From: Eustoma russellianum
Lineage: Eukaryota; Streptophyta; Magnoliopsida; Gentianales; Gentianaceae
DNA length: 64,000 nucleotides
Assembly (NCBI GenBank): GCA_036186865.1
Contig: AP025056.1
Coordinates: forward strand, 26,709,959-26,773,958
Reading direction: 5' to 3'
The notes under the pieces were generated by a model. The model was not told the DNA's origin. It saw nothing but the letters and a program-made list of their open reading frames with translations, and made no database searches. Of this stretch, positions 32,814 to 43,779 are shown piece by piece. A program made the position numbers and the translations under genes. Position 1 is the first letter of the stretch; every line of letters begins with the position of its first letter.

Positions 32814-33963
32814 GGGATTTTTAGAAATATTTTTTCTAAAATGTGATAAAATGGTTTTTTTCATTTGTACATGTTTTATATATGTTCATCATGTAGTTAT
32901 TATGTGATTTTGATAAATATTATGCATTGTGACTAACATGCCTTGGAAGTTTCTACAATATACCAAAAAGGGCAAAATTGGCATTTTGAGTTTGTGTAGG
33001 TACTTGACATGGTAAAAATATTTCAAGGACACATTCATCTCTTATTTATCATCACAAAGGTGTTATTATATCTATTTCTGACCATCGGGGTCATTTCTGG
33101 AGTTTTCTGTCACTAGGGGTATTTTGGTCATTTTACCCATGAGGGCAGTTTTGGTATTTTTACTCAAGGAATCTCTTGAGTATATTATGATCTTCATTCT
33201 GAAGTTCATTTATGATCATCTTGAAGATTATTTGGTGGTTCTCTATTTTATTTCTCCATTTGATGACTTTATCGATAATAGCGGGATATGTGACGGTATT
33301 CGATGCCACATTCTATTTTTTTTCTTGAAGACCTTCTTATATATGTTATTGAAGAGTCTCAATCATCATTTTGCAGAGAATTTGAAGATGTTCTTGATGT
33401 GGAATTCATCACAACATATAAGGAGAAATTGTGGGAATTTCGATATTATATGTTGACATAATCTTGTCAACTATTATTTGTTGATTTATCTTCATTAAAT
33501 CTGATTTGATATACATATATATAGTCCAAACGTGTATTTACGGTGGAAATGATGGTGTATTCATTTTATGACTTTATGCCAAGTGGACCAACCAAAAACA
33601 AGCCAGTTGGTAAAAGTTGCCAACTTGGATTTTTGAAATTGATACCCGACAGCTATGGCTGAAAATGGAGCTGTTTTTGTTTGAAATTTTAAGCCTCACA
33701 TGCCCTATTATCTTGCCAAGGAGTTGAGGGTTTCTTGGTGGTATTATCCCTTGATATTATCTTCATTTTTCAAGCAATTCCAAGTCATTTTTCAAGACAT
33801 AAAAATCGGCCATGCTGAATTTTAAGGTAGACCAATCATTCTTCTTTATGTTGCCAAGTGTACAAGATGATTATGTGGTCAACCAATGATGTGAAGACAA
33901 CTAAGACTTGATGATGAAGATGGTGACACATTGGAGGTCTTATCTTCAAGGCCTATTTCACAC

Positions 33964-33971
33964 TATAAATA
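33964..33971 (+). promoter_or_regulatory. TATA box of 5' LTR B
   Basis: CACACTATAAATAGGAGG, in the same place as in the other SIRE-family LTRs. It should drive rightward transcription of element B. Confidence 0.78.
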
Positions 33972-35004
33972 GGAGGCAAAGGTGAAGAAGAAGAACACAC
34001 ACTTGAAAGCAAAAGTTGAATTGTCTTGCTATCTTCTTCTCTTTATTCTTGTTTCATTCTTTGTGTAGCAAAGGTGTTCTTGTAATACTTTTTGTAGAGC
34101 TACAAGCCTCTTATGTCTCATTTGTAAGACTGATTAGCCAAATTTATAAGGCTACATCAATAGGTGATAGAGGTGCTGCAACCAAGAGTTGCATAGAGGT
34201 GTTCATCCAAGGATCAAGCTTGGTTATTGTTGTAATTGTGTTCATACCATAGTGAAATCCAAGGAAAGGTGTTCCTTGAGACTGGAGTAGGTCACATTGA
34301 CTGAACCAGGATAAATCTTTTGTGTTCTTGTCTTCCTTTCACTTTTCTTTTTTAAGCCCGTTTTCACTGCAGATTACACACAACTTCTCACATTTTGAAA
34401 AATAGAAAAACACTTTCAAAATTCATGATTTTTGGTGGTGTTATACTTCAGAATGTTATATTTCATTTGCAACAAGAATCACTTGATTTGAGCAAAGGAA
34501 AGTTAGTCTTTCAGTCGTTGCAGGATAATTGCTCTATTCTAGCTGCAATCTGGCCAGTTTTGATAAAACTTGAATTCTATTTTCATCAAGAATTGTTTGA
34601 GGTCAGGACCTTTTTAAAACATAAACTAGACATCCTAAGGAGTGTTTTGATATAAACCTTTTTGTTTGAGTAATCAAAGAGAAACACGTTTTCAAAGTTC
34701 AGCATTATCCTGTCCAGATTGACCATCTGAATCTTTTTATTTGATTGAAGAGCCAAACAATCTTATTTTTATCTCATTTTTGGATAGAGTTTAGTAAAGA
34801 CATTGAAGTTAATTTCTGAAAAGTTTCATAATTTTTTGAGTTGTGTACACTGAGTTTTGAATTTTCAAAAACGGGTGCTGAATCTGAAAAGGTCTCAGAT
34901 TCTGTTTTCAAAGGGGATTTTAACCAAGGGTAGTAGTGTAATTTCCGCGAACAACTATTCACGCCCCTCTAGTGGTGTTTACTGTAGGTGCACGGTCCAA
35001 CAAT

Positions 35005-35016
35005 TGGTATCAGAGC
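35005..35016 (+). other. Primer-binding site of copia element B
   Basis: TGGTATCAGAGC, a perfect complement of the initiator methionine tRNA 3' end, two bases after the LTR. Confidence 0.93.
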
Positions 35017-35084
35017 CAGGCCAACACCGCTCAAAGAAGAAAGATTCAACACCATACGAACAAGGCAAGGCCAAGAAACAACAA

Positions 35085-35980
35085 TTTTTTAAACAAGCTT
35101 CTAATGGTACTCTTGGTTCTCTTAAGATTAAAATTGAATCATATAGGAAAAATGAACATGCATTAAAACCTGAAAATAACTTGTTAAACACTAAGATAGA
35201 TAATTGTGAAAAGAAATTTCTCAACTTAAATTATCTAAACTAGACTTAGAAAAAATGTTAGAACAATTTAAGTCAGGAACCAACATGCTAGATACACTTA
35301 TATCGTCTCAAAAATATGGAAACGATAAAACCGGGTTATGATATAAAGAAGAAAATGTCAAAGTATATAAAAAGACTAAGTTTGTTTCATCAAGTACTAA
35401 ACAACCTTATAAAGCAACAAAAATAAAATCAACTTTGCTTGCTACATCTTTTTACACTCCCTCTTCTACTTATTCCAAGGTAAAAATGAAACATGCACCC
35501 ACAAAAGCATACATATATAAACATGCAAATAGGCAAAACTTTGCATCTAGACCACCTAGAAATTATGCGTATATGTATACAAATGTATCTAGGAAAAATC
35601 AAATGCATCCAACTTAATATGATCCTAAATATAGGCAACATTCATATAAGGCTCATAGAAATGCATATGAACACACATACATAGCACCATTCAAGAAACA
35701 AAATCATATGCCTTTCACTAGTTATCAAAATCGGCCATAACATAGTACTTATAAACCAAGATATAACAATTATATGCATACACCTTGATTTAATTGGAAT
35801 GGTCAAGACATGTAAATCCTTTTTATTCTTTCAAATATAAAAATGCCAAATATGTGCCCAAAAGGTACATCCAAGTTTGGATACCTAAAGGATATTTAAA
35901 TAAGGATGGTGCCCCTAACATTCAAGGATCCAAGTACAAGGTACCTAAAACTCTGTATCCATTGTAGGAAAATCGTAAGG
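35085..35980 (+). pseudogene. Copia B: gag remnant and linker, N-terminal gag deleted
   Basis: The leader matches element A up to CAAGAAACAACAA, then jumps into the gag coiled coil (FKQASNGTLGSLKIKIESYR, matching FKQESTNTLDSLENKIESLR of A). The N-terminal gag domain and zinc knuckle are therefore missing. Downstream, KAHRNAYEHTYIAPFKKQN and VWIPKGYL belong to the linker. Stops at several places (for example about 35.34, 35.62 and 35.74 kb) break the frame. Confidence 0.85.
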
Positions 35981-35999
35981 AATGCAAGAAGGAGGCAAA

Positions 36000-36483
36000 G
36001 TCAAAGAATCTAAAAACCAAGTGGTTTTTAGATAGTGGGTGTTCAAGACACATGACTGACAACCCCAAGTTATTCACCGAACTAGAGCAAATCGAGAATG
36101 GAGGAAAGGTGATATTCGGTGACAACAACAAAGAAAAAGTTGTTGGTAAAGGAACAATTGGGGATTCTAACACATTTCAAATACGAAATGTGTTCTTAGT
36201 AAGCAATCTTTCTTACAACTTATTAAGTATTTTGCAACTTATAGATTCCAGTTATCATGTTTCTTTTCTCTCTAATTCTTGTAATGTAATAAATGATAGG
36301 GGAGAAATTGTATTAAAAGGAAATAGGGATGGTGACATTTATACTCTTTCCTTAAATAACATGTTAGATGCTAAGGTTAAGTGTTTAATATCACATGACT
36401 TAGATGTGAACTTATGGCATAGACGACTAGGCCATATAGGAATTTCAACTATTGAAAAGTTATCTAAGAAGAATTTAATTTGA
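36000..36483 (+). pseudogene. Copia B: protease and integrase zinc domain
   Basis: KTKWFLDSGCSRHMTDNPKL carries the D-S-G protease motif. It is followed in one frame by VFLVSNLSYNLLSI and LWHRRLGHIGISTIEKLSKK, the first half of the HHCC zinc domain. A TGA after KNLI (36481) interrupts; the cysteine pair (CEMC) can be read further on. Confidence 0.88.
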
Positions 36484-36575
36484 GGCATGCCTAAGTTAGA
36501 CTTAGATAAGTTTTAAATTTGTGAAATGTGTATTAAAGAAAACATACTAAGGAAACTTTAAAACCAAAACATGAA

Positions 36576-36854
36576 GTGAGTACTAGTCATGTACTAGAAT
36601 TGCTTCACTTAGACTTATTTGGTCCAAGTAGGACAAGAAGTCTAGGTGGACACTACTATGTGTGTGTCATAGTGGATGATTACTCACGATACACATGGAC
36701 ATTGTTCTTAACACACAAAGACGATGCTCCATTGGCAATCGAAACTCTTATTAAGCAACTCGAAAATTTGTATGAAGAAAATGTTAAAAGAATTAGGAGT
36801 GATAGAGGTGGAGAATTTAAAAACAAAAGAAATTTTGTGAATTACATGGAATAA
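36576..36854 (+). pseudogene. Copia B: integrase catalytic core
   Basis: LLHLDLFGPSRTRSLGG and VIVDDYSRYTW supply two catalytic aspartates, and IRSDRGGEFKN the block before the glutamate. A stop lies at the start of the next block, where LNGVVESKNRTIQE can be read at about 36.89 kb and gives the third acidic residue. Confidence 0.88.
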
Positions 36855-36940
36855 AATATGAATTCTCACCACCTAGAACACCACAACTCAATGGAGTTGT
36901 TGAAAGTAAAAATAGAACCATACAAGAAATAGCAAGGACA

Positions 36941-37732
36941 ATGTTGTGTGAAAACAAAGTACCTAAATATTTATGGGCTGAAGCTGTTAGTTGTGCTTGT
37001 TATATTATCAATAGCTTTATATTAGAAAAAAAATTAAATAAAACACCTTATGAATTGTTAAACAATAAACAACCTAAGATAGATTATCTTAGAGTATTTG
37101 AATGTAAATGTTTTGTACTCGATACTAAAGATAATCTAGACAAATTTGAACAAAAGTCCATTGAATGCATATTTTTTTGGTTATTCAACTAATTCAAGAG
37201 CATATAGGTGTTATAATCCTGCATCTAGAAAGATAATTGAATCCATACATGTGAAATTCAATGAAAATGCATGTTTTGAAGTTAGTGATACAACTCAACA
37301 TAAACAAGAGAATAATGTTAAAAATATGTTTGATGATGATGATCTATTACTTGAGCATGTATTTGATCATCTAGAACCAACTCTCCTTGAATAAGACGTG
37401 CATGAACCCTTAGATGAAATAAATGAAGAGGTTTTGCAATCAGAAGAAAATACAACTAACTTGCAAGATGATCAAATTGTATACGATAATGTTCACACTA
37501 ATGAAATATTCGAACAAGATGAGGGTGAACCTAATCAACCTAGAAATTGGTGGCTTATAAAAGACAAACATAAACACCCTATAGAATTAATTATTGGGGA
37601 TCCAAGTGTTGGGGTTAGAACACGTAGAAGTATAAGTCAAGCTGAAGGACATAGCTTAATCTCACACTTAGAACCTAAAAATGTTAAGGAAGACTTAGGT
37701 GATATATCATGGATAGATGCCATGCAAGAGGA
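36941..37732 (+). pseudogene. Copia B: C-terminal integrase and RT linker
   Basis: KYLWAEAVSCACYIINSF, LNKTPYELLN and NSRAYRCYNPASRKI appear, with a frameshift in a T-run near 37170 (the frames 36941-37192 and 37146-37394 overlap). The acidic linker (HEPLDEINEEVLQSEENTTN) follows, with a TAA at 37392. The coding sequence reaches WIDAMQED, where the SINE interrupts it. Confidence 0.86.
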
Positions 37733-37968
37733 CGAAAGTCCTTTCTTTGTATTTCTTGAATTTCCTCACTAACACACTAGCACAACACATCTCTATTATC
37801 TTGTCATTTATGCAGGTACATATAGAGCCGGGGGTCTCACTGAAAGCAGGCTCTCTATCCTTTATGATAGAGGTATTGTCTGCCTACCACTTACCCTCCC
37901 CAGACCCTAACAATAGCTTTTGCTGTCGTTGAGATATACTGTGTCCGGATGATGATGATGATGATGAT
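37733..37968 (+). mobile_element. SINE inserted in the RT region of copia B
   Basis: The insertion is flanked by GATGCCATGCAAGAGGA (37716-37732) and GATGCCATGCATGAGGA (37969-37985), a 17-bp duplication with one mismatch. Element A has a single copy at this point. The insert contains GAGCCGGGGGTCTCACTG, GTATTGTCTGCC and CTACCCTCC-like CTTACCCTCCCCAGACCC words, typical of the 3' body of Au-like plant SINEs, and ends in a GATGAT tail. No clear Pol III boxes are seen, so it may be 5'-truncated or a diverged family. Confidence 0.8.
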
Positions 37969-38574
37969 GATGCCATGCATGAGGAATTGAATCAATTTAC
38001 AAGGAACAATGTGTGAGACTTTGTACCTAAACCTAAAAACAAGTTTATAATAGGAACAAAATGGGTCTTTAGGAATAAAATGGATGAACAAGGAAACATC
38101 ACACGAAATAAGGCTAGGCTAGTCGTACAAGGTTATAATCAATAAGAAGGAATGATTATGATGAAACCTTTGCATCCGTTGCACGACTAGAAGCAATTAG
38201 ATTGTTACTTGCGATTGCAAGTCTAAGGAACATCAAACTCTTCCAAATAGATGTCAAGAGTGCGTTCTTGAATGGATACATCCAAGAAGAGGTGTTTGTG
38301 AAAAAACCAACCGGATTTGAAGATCCAAAGAATCCTAACCATGTATACAAGCCTAAAAAAGCTCTATATGGTTTAAAACAAGCTCCAAGAGCTGGTATGA
38401 TAGATTTGCAAAATTTCTTATTGCAAATAATTATCGAAGAGGGACAATAAACAACACTCTATTTCTAAAAAGAAAAGATAATGACTTGTTAATAGTTCAA
38501 ATATATGTAGATGACATAATCTTTGGTTCAACCAACCTACCTTAGTTAAAGACTTCGAAGAGTGTAGGAAGTCA
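37969..38574 (+). pseudogene. Copia B: reverse transcriptase
   Basis: GTKWVFRNKMDEQGNITR, LFQIDVKSAFLNGYIQEEVF, KALYGLKQAPRA and YVDDIIFGST (about 38.50 kb) are the copia RT blocks with both catalytic sites. The frame is broken near 38.14 kb (a TAA in the QGYNQ block), at the WYDRF block near 38.39 kb and after GSTN. Confidence 0.88.
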
Positions 38575-38712
38575 GAATTTGAAATGTCAATGGTAGGAGT
38601 GTTGACTACTTCTTAGGGCTTCAAATCAAACAAACCTCTCAAGGAATTTGAAATGTCAATGGTAGGAGTGTTGACTACTTCTTAGGGCTTTAAATCAAAC
38701 AAACCTCTCAAG
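38575..38712. repeat. 69-bp tandem duplication in copia B RT
   Basis: Copies 38575-38643 and 38644-38712 both start GAATTTGAAATGTCAATGG and differ at one base (CTTCAAATC / CTTTAAATC). Element A has one copy. The segment encodes the FEMSMVG...FLGLQIKQT block, already frameshifted in both copies. Confidence 0.95.
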
Positions 38713-39278
38713 GAATCCGCATTAGCCAACTTAAGTATGTCAATGATATGATTAAGAAGTTTGGATTTGAAGAGTTGAAGCCAGAACCTACCCCTATGAG
38801 TGTTAGCACCAAACTAGATAAGGATGAAAATGGTAAACCTTTTGATGACACACTATATAGGTCTATGATTGGATCATTGTTATACTTAACCGCGTCAAGA
38901 CCTGATATCATGTTTAGTGTGTGTATGTGTGCTAGGTTTCAATCTTGTCCTAAAGTCTCACATTATAATGCGGTGAAAAAGATATTTAGATATCTTAAAC
39001 ACACACCTCATTTAGGACTTTGGTATGATAGAAACGCTAAATTAGAACTATATGCTTATGGTGATGTTAATTATGATGGTTGCAAGTTAGATAGAAAATC
39101 CACTAGCGGTAAATGTCAATTTATACGAACTAACTTGATCTCTTGGTTTTCTAAAAATCAAGCTAGTGTAGCACTCTCTACCACCGAAGCCGAGTATATA
39201 GCCTTAAGCTTATGCACTACCCAAATACTTTGGCTTAAACAACAACTTAGTGATTTTGGCATTAAAATGAATACTTAA
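38713..39278 (+). pseudogene. Copia B: RNase H, C-terminally truncated
   Basis: From MIKKFGFEELKPEPTPMSVS through MIGSLLYLTASRPDIMFSV to KLDRKSTSGKCQF and STTEAEYIALS the frame is open. It stops after FGIKMNT. The last part present in element A (IPIFCYSTSAINLS to LRDHV and beyond) is gone, replaced directly by LTR sequence. Confidence 0.88.
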
Positions 39279-39289
39279 GCTTAAGCTTA

Positions 39290-41671
39290 TGTACTTCGAT
39301 CTCTCACATCGATCGATCCATGTGAGACAGAGAAAAACTAAGATCTTACTATGAGTCATCGATCTCTAAACCTGAGACACGTCGATCGATCGATGTACAT
39401 CAAACTCTCACTTCGATCGATCGATGTAAGTCAGAGAAAAACTCTGGAACTCACTATGAGACATCGATCTCTGAAGCAGAGGCACTTCGATCGATCGATG
39501 TCTAGGGTTTTTAGAAATATTTTTCTAAAATGTAATAAAATAGTTGTTTTCATTTCTACATGTTTTATATATGTTCATCATATGGTTATTATATGACATA
39601 AAATGTCATAAAATGCCTTGGAAGTTTCTATAACTCACCAAAAAGAGCAAAATTGGCATTTTGAGTTTATGTAGGTAATTGACATGGTAAAAGTATTTCA
39701 AGTACACATTCATCTCTTATTTATCATCACAAAGGTATTATTATATCTATTTCTGACCATCGGGGTCATTTCTGGAGTTTTCTCTCACCAGGGGTATTTT
39801 GGTCATTTTGCCCATGAGGGCAGTTTTGGTACTTTTACTCAAGAAATCTCTTGAGTATATTATTATCTTAATTCTGAAGTTCATTTATGATCATCTTGAA
39901 GATTATTTGGTGGTTATCTATTTTATTTCTCCATTTGATGACTTTATCGATAATAGCGGGATATGTGACGGTATTCGATGTCACATTCTATTTTTTTTCT
40001 TGAAGACCTTCTTATATATGTTATTGAAGAGTCTCAATCATCATTTTGCAGAGAATTTGAAGATTTTCTTGATGTGGAATTCATCACAACATATAAGGAG
40101 AAATTGTGGGAATTTCGATATTATATGTTGACATAATCTTGTCAACTATTATTTATTGATTTATCTTCATTAATCTGAGTTGATATACATATATATAGTC
40201 CAAACGTGTATTTACGGTGAAAATGATGGTGTATTCATTTTATGACTTTATGCCAAGTGGACCAAACAAAAACAAGCCAGTTGGTAAAAGTTGCCAACTT
40301 GGATTTTTGAAATTGATACCCGACAGCTATGGCTGAAGATGGAGCTGTTTTTGTTTGAAATTTTTAGCCTCACATGCCCTATTATCTTGCCAAGGAGTTG
40401 AGGGTTTTTTGGTGGTATTATCCCTTGATATTATCTTCATTTTTCAAGCAATTCCAAGTCATTTTTCAAGACATAAAAATCGGCCATGCTGAATTTTAAG
40501 GTAGACCAATCATTCTTCTTTATGTTGCCAAGTGTACAAGATGATTATGTGGTCAACCAATGATGTGAAGACAACTAAGACTTGATGATGAAGATTGTGA
40601 CACATTGGAGGTCTTATCTTCAAGGCCTATTTCACACTATAAATAGGAGGCAAAGGTGAAGAAGAAGAACACACACTTGAAAGAAAAAGTTGAATTGTCT
40701 TGCTATCTTCTTCTCTTCATTCTTGTTTCATTCTTTGTGTAGCAAAGGTGTTCTTGTAATACTTTTTGTAGATCTACAAGCCTCTTATGTCTCATTTGTA
40801 AGACTGATTAGCCAAATCTATAAGGCTACATCAATAGGTGATAGAGGTGTTGCAACCAAGAGTTGCAAAGAGGTGTTCATCCAAGTCTTGAATAAGATTG
40901 GTGTTTAACCCAAGGATCAAGCTTGGTTCTTATTATAATTGTGTTCATACCATAATGAAATTCAAGGAAAGGTGTTCCTTGGGACTGGAGTAGGTCACAT
41001 TGACCGAACCAGGATAAATCTTTGGTGTTCTTGTCTTCCTTTCACTTTTCTGTTTTTCTGTCCTTTTTCACTGCAGATTACACACAAATTCTCATGTTTT
41101 GAAAAAATAGCAAAACGCATTCAAAATTTGTGATGTTTGGTGGAGTTATACTTCAGACTTTTATCTTTCATTTGCAACAATAATCACTTGATTTGAGCAA
41201 AGGAAAGTTAGTTTTTTAGTCGTTGCAAGATAACTGCTCCATTCTGGCTGCAATCTGACTAGTTTTGAGAAATCTTGAATTTTGTTTTCATGAAGAATTT
41301 TTTAAGGTCAGGGCCTTTTGAAAACATAAACTGGACATCCTAAGGAGTGTTTTGATATAAATTCAACCTTAAAAAAGAAGGTCGTTAAAAATAAGGTCTT
41401 TTTATTTGGTTGAAGGGACAAACGACCTTATTTTTGTCTCATTTTCGAACAGAGTCTATTAAAGAAATGGAAGTTAATTTCTGGAAAGTTTCATAATATT
41501 TGGAGTTGTGTATACTAAGTTTTGAATTTTTCAAAAATGGGTACTGAATTTGAGAATGTCTCAGATTCTGCTTTCAAAGGGGATTTCAACCAAGGGTAGT
41601 AGTGTAATTTCTGCTAACTATAATTCACCCTCCCCCTCTAGTGGTGTTTACTGCAGATACATGGTCCAACA
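39290..41671 (+). repeat. 3' LTR of copia element B, 5'-truncated
   Basis: Begins within the ATCGATCGAT array (ATGTACTTCGATCTCTCACA) and lacks about 150 bp found at the start of 32441-35002. It ends ACATGGTCCAACA and is followed by TGTGT. A TATA box lies at 40638-40645. Divergence from the 5' LTR is low over the first 1.7 kb by eye. Confidence 0.9.
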
Positions 41672-42215
41672 TGTGTTTCCTTTCTTCCCATGTGTGATTA
41701 TTATTTACTATATTCTAATACATACACTGAACCACTTTATTTGTTGCTTGCCGAGGAATATTTAATGGATAAGCACCAGGATGAATCCTCTCATATGGGT
41801 TGGCGTATTCATATACATTGTTGCCTTGGTCTGATGTCGACCAAGGTAATGGCGGTACGTGGCTCTTTCATCTTGTTCTCATATCCGCCTATGTTATCAT
41901 GCAAGTTCTATACTTTGACATCTTATTTCATTGCTTGCGAGTTGATTGGGACTGCTCTCTTCACTGTTGAGATCGAGCCACCTGCGATAGCCATTTGATG
42001 TTCCATAATACAGTGTATTATCCTTACATTATTTTTAATTGCATCTTTATTTCGGTGTATTTATTTCTGAGTTTTGGACATTTATTTTAAAGACTCCTGT
42101 ATTGATTTCTTTATTTTGGGAGAGTCTCCCTTTCGATATAGGGATTTACATGTATCCACAGTATTCCTCCGCCACAAATGAGGGCAGATTTCATTAATAA
42201 AACATCCGACGGTAC

Positions 42216-42692
42216 CGTCCGTCCTTCTATCAAATATATATATATATACACTATATATGTATATATATGTGTGTATATATATGTGTATATACTTATGTCT
42301 ACATTTTGTGTGACTTCCTATGAGGTGCGCCAGATCTCAAGTCATGGCAGCAGCTGGACACTACATTCACCCCTACGGGGCTTCATTCTCTTTTGTTTCA
42401 CAACAAGGCTCTATTTGATTGGACCTACAACGCCATATCATTTTCGACATTGCTACAGGCTCGTTCACAATCTATCGACACAATGCTCCAATGGTGTAAA
42501 TATGTACGCTTTTTTCCTTCGCCAAGGTTTTATCCACAAGGGTGGTTTTACTTGGTAAGGTTTTAATGCTGCATATCATATACGATTGGAGGTTGCTACT
42601 CATTAGTTCGCTTCATTATTTATTTTTGTTGATGATACTTTTGTAATATGGTATTCCTCCGCCAAAAGTGAGGCTGTTTCATAATAAATATA
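42216..42692 (+). mobile_element. Second LINE 3' end fragment
   Basis: GTATTCCTCCGCCAAAAGTG with TTTCATAATAAA near 42651-42692 repeats the block GTATTCCTCCGCCACAAATG with TTTCATTAATAAAA at 42165-42208. Two related LINE 3' termini therefore lie about 490 bp apart, separated by a TA tract (42225-42295). The second is probably a short 5'-truncated LINE insertion. Confidence 0.5.
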
Positions 42693-43779
42693 TATGTTTT
42701 ATATGTATATATATATGTGTGTGTGTGTGTATATGTGACAATATATACATCACATAGAAACATATATTTTACCTATTCTTATGGTTAAAACTTGAACATA
42801 TTACATGAATGATCCAACTTTGATAGAAACATATATATTTAACATTTGAAAATCCATGAAGGATCTAGAAAGAATACTTGCCTTTCTCACTTTTTCTTAG
42901 ACTTTAAGTGAAGATTTTTTTTTACTTGGATTGAAAGAAAATCCTTCTCCTTTCTTCCTTGGAGGTCGGGGGTTCAAGGCCAAAATAGGAGAGTTAGTGA
43001 AACAACTATGGAGCTAAATAAATGAAAGAGATTAACTTGGTCTACATAAAGTTCTTACCTTGTTCTTCCTTAGTTCTTTGTTCTACAACCTTCTTTATTC
43101 ACTTCTTGGATGAAGAATGTGCTGGAACCTAGCCTTGGATGTGTATAGATGAGGTGAAGAGAAGAACAATTTCTCCTTTTGCCTTTGTTGGAGCTCACAG
43201 CCAAGAAGGAGAAATGAGAGAGTTTGGAGACTTGGGTTTTCTTGGAAGAGAGATGAGTGAGTATTTTGTTGAAGTGTAGAATTATGTTAAGTGTAAAATA
43301 ATTGAAGAGAAAAGGGTTTCTCCTTTTCTTATGGAATTCGGCCGAATGGGGATTGGGTGGGGGAGGAAAAGATTTTTCTTGTGTAATGATGGGGGTTTGG
43401 TTGTATTAGGATGTAGGGTTATAATGAAATGGAAAGAGTGTTGGAAAAGGCAAAATCTTCCTTCTTGGAAGCTTAAGTGGTCGGCCTAAGGGGGGTTATG
43501 GTGGGAAAGGTGGCTTATCTTGTTTGCCATGTAGGACAAGTGGGAGAAAATGTGATGATTGGGATAAAAGTGTGTAGGGTCTTGTTGTGTAGTTGACAAA
43601 AGAGATTGGGATAAAAATGTGATGATTGACAAAAGAGATAAATTTTTTTTCCCACTTGCATGGAGGGAGACGTCCATTTGAGGGTTTGAGTGAGTAGAAT
43701 ATGACAAAATACCATCATTTGATTTCTACATAATTTTCTACCCTTGTATTTTGTTGGGGTATTATTCTAGCCACGATTT
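42693..43779. other. Unassigned repeat-like segment
   Basis: It holds a TA/TG tract (42700-42730) and then CT- and AG-rich sequence with CGGCCGAAT and purine-rich words that resemble leader regions of plant LTRs read from the minus strand. No coding frame is convincing. A GGTTCAAGGCC word at about 42973 matches a Pol III B box, but no A box or tRNA fold goes with it. It is the target of the solo LTR at 43780 and resumes at 46365. Confidence 0.4.

Larger units (their letters stand above)
32441..35002 (+). repeat. 5' LTR of copia element B
   Basis: The left edge reads ATGCGTTGATGAGAAATATG against the family start TGTTGAGAAATATG, so the first bases have diverged. The right edge GTGCACGGTCCAACA is followed by the primer site. 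It holds the ATCGATCGAT array, the TATA box and the shared CTGGAGTAGG block (from about 34285). Confidence 0.9.
32441..41671 (+). mobile_element. Ty1/copia retrotransposon B, SIRE/Maximus type, internally deleted
   Basis: LTRs 32441-35002 and 39290-41671 flank gag-pol remnants colinear with element A. TGTGT precedes (32436-32440) and follows (41672-41676) the copy. Most of gag, including the zinc knuckle, is deleted at about 35085. The end of RNase H, the polypurine tract and about 150 bp of the 3' LTR start are deleted at about 39280. A SINE and a 69-bp tandem duplication lie in the RT region. The element inserted into the 3' part of LINE 1. Confidence 0.92.
29286..42215 (+). mobile_element. 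LINE 1 (plant L1/RIL type), 5'-truncated, split by copia B
   Basis: ORF2 remnants appear in order: the pre-RT linker, RT (FRPICLSTF, GVKQGDPISPLLF, YADD), zf-RVT and RNase H. At least five frame changes occur. No endonuclease or ORF1 is found upstream, so the copy is probably 5'-truncated near 29286. Copia element B interrupts the 3' untranslated part (TGTGT on both sides). The sequence resumes at 41672 and probably ends after the GTATTCCTCCGCC block near 42165-42208. Both outer edges are estimates. Confidence 0.85.

Noticed and set aside
38700..39280. Copia B RNase H frame as a functional domesticated gene
   Set aside because: It lacks the C-terminal RNase H blocks, has no promoter of its own, and is part of a deleted retroelement with frameshifts upstream.
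42966..42983. GGTTCAAGGCC as B box of a tRNA gene or SINE
   Set aside because: No A box at the usual distance, no cloverleaf, no tail or target duplication.
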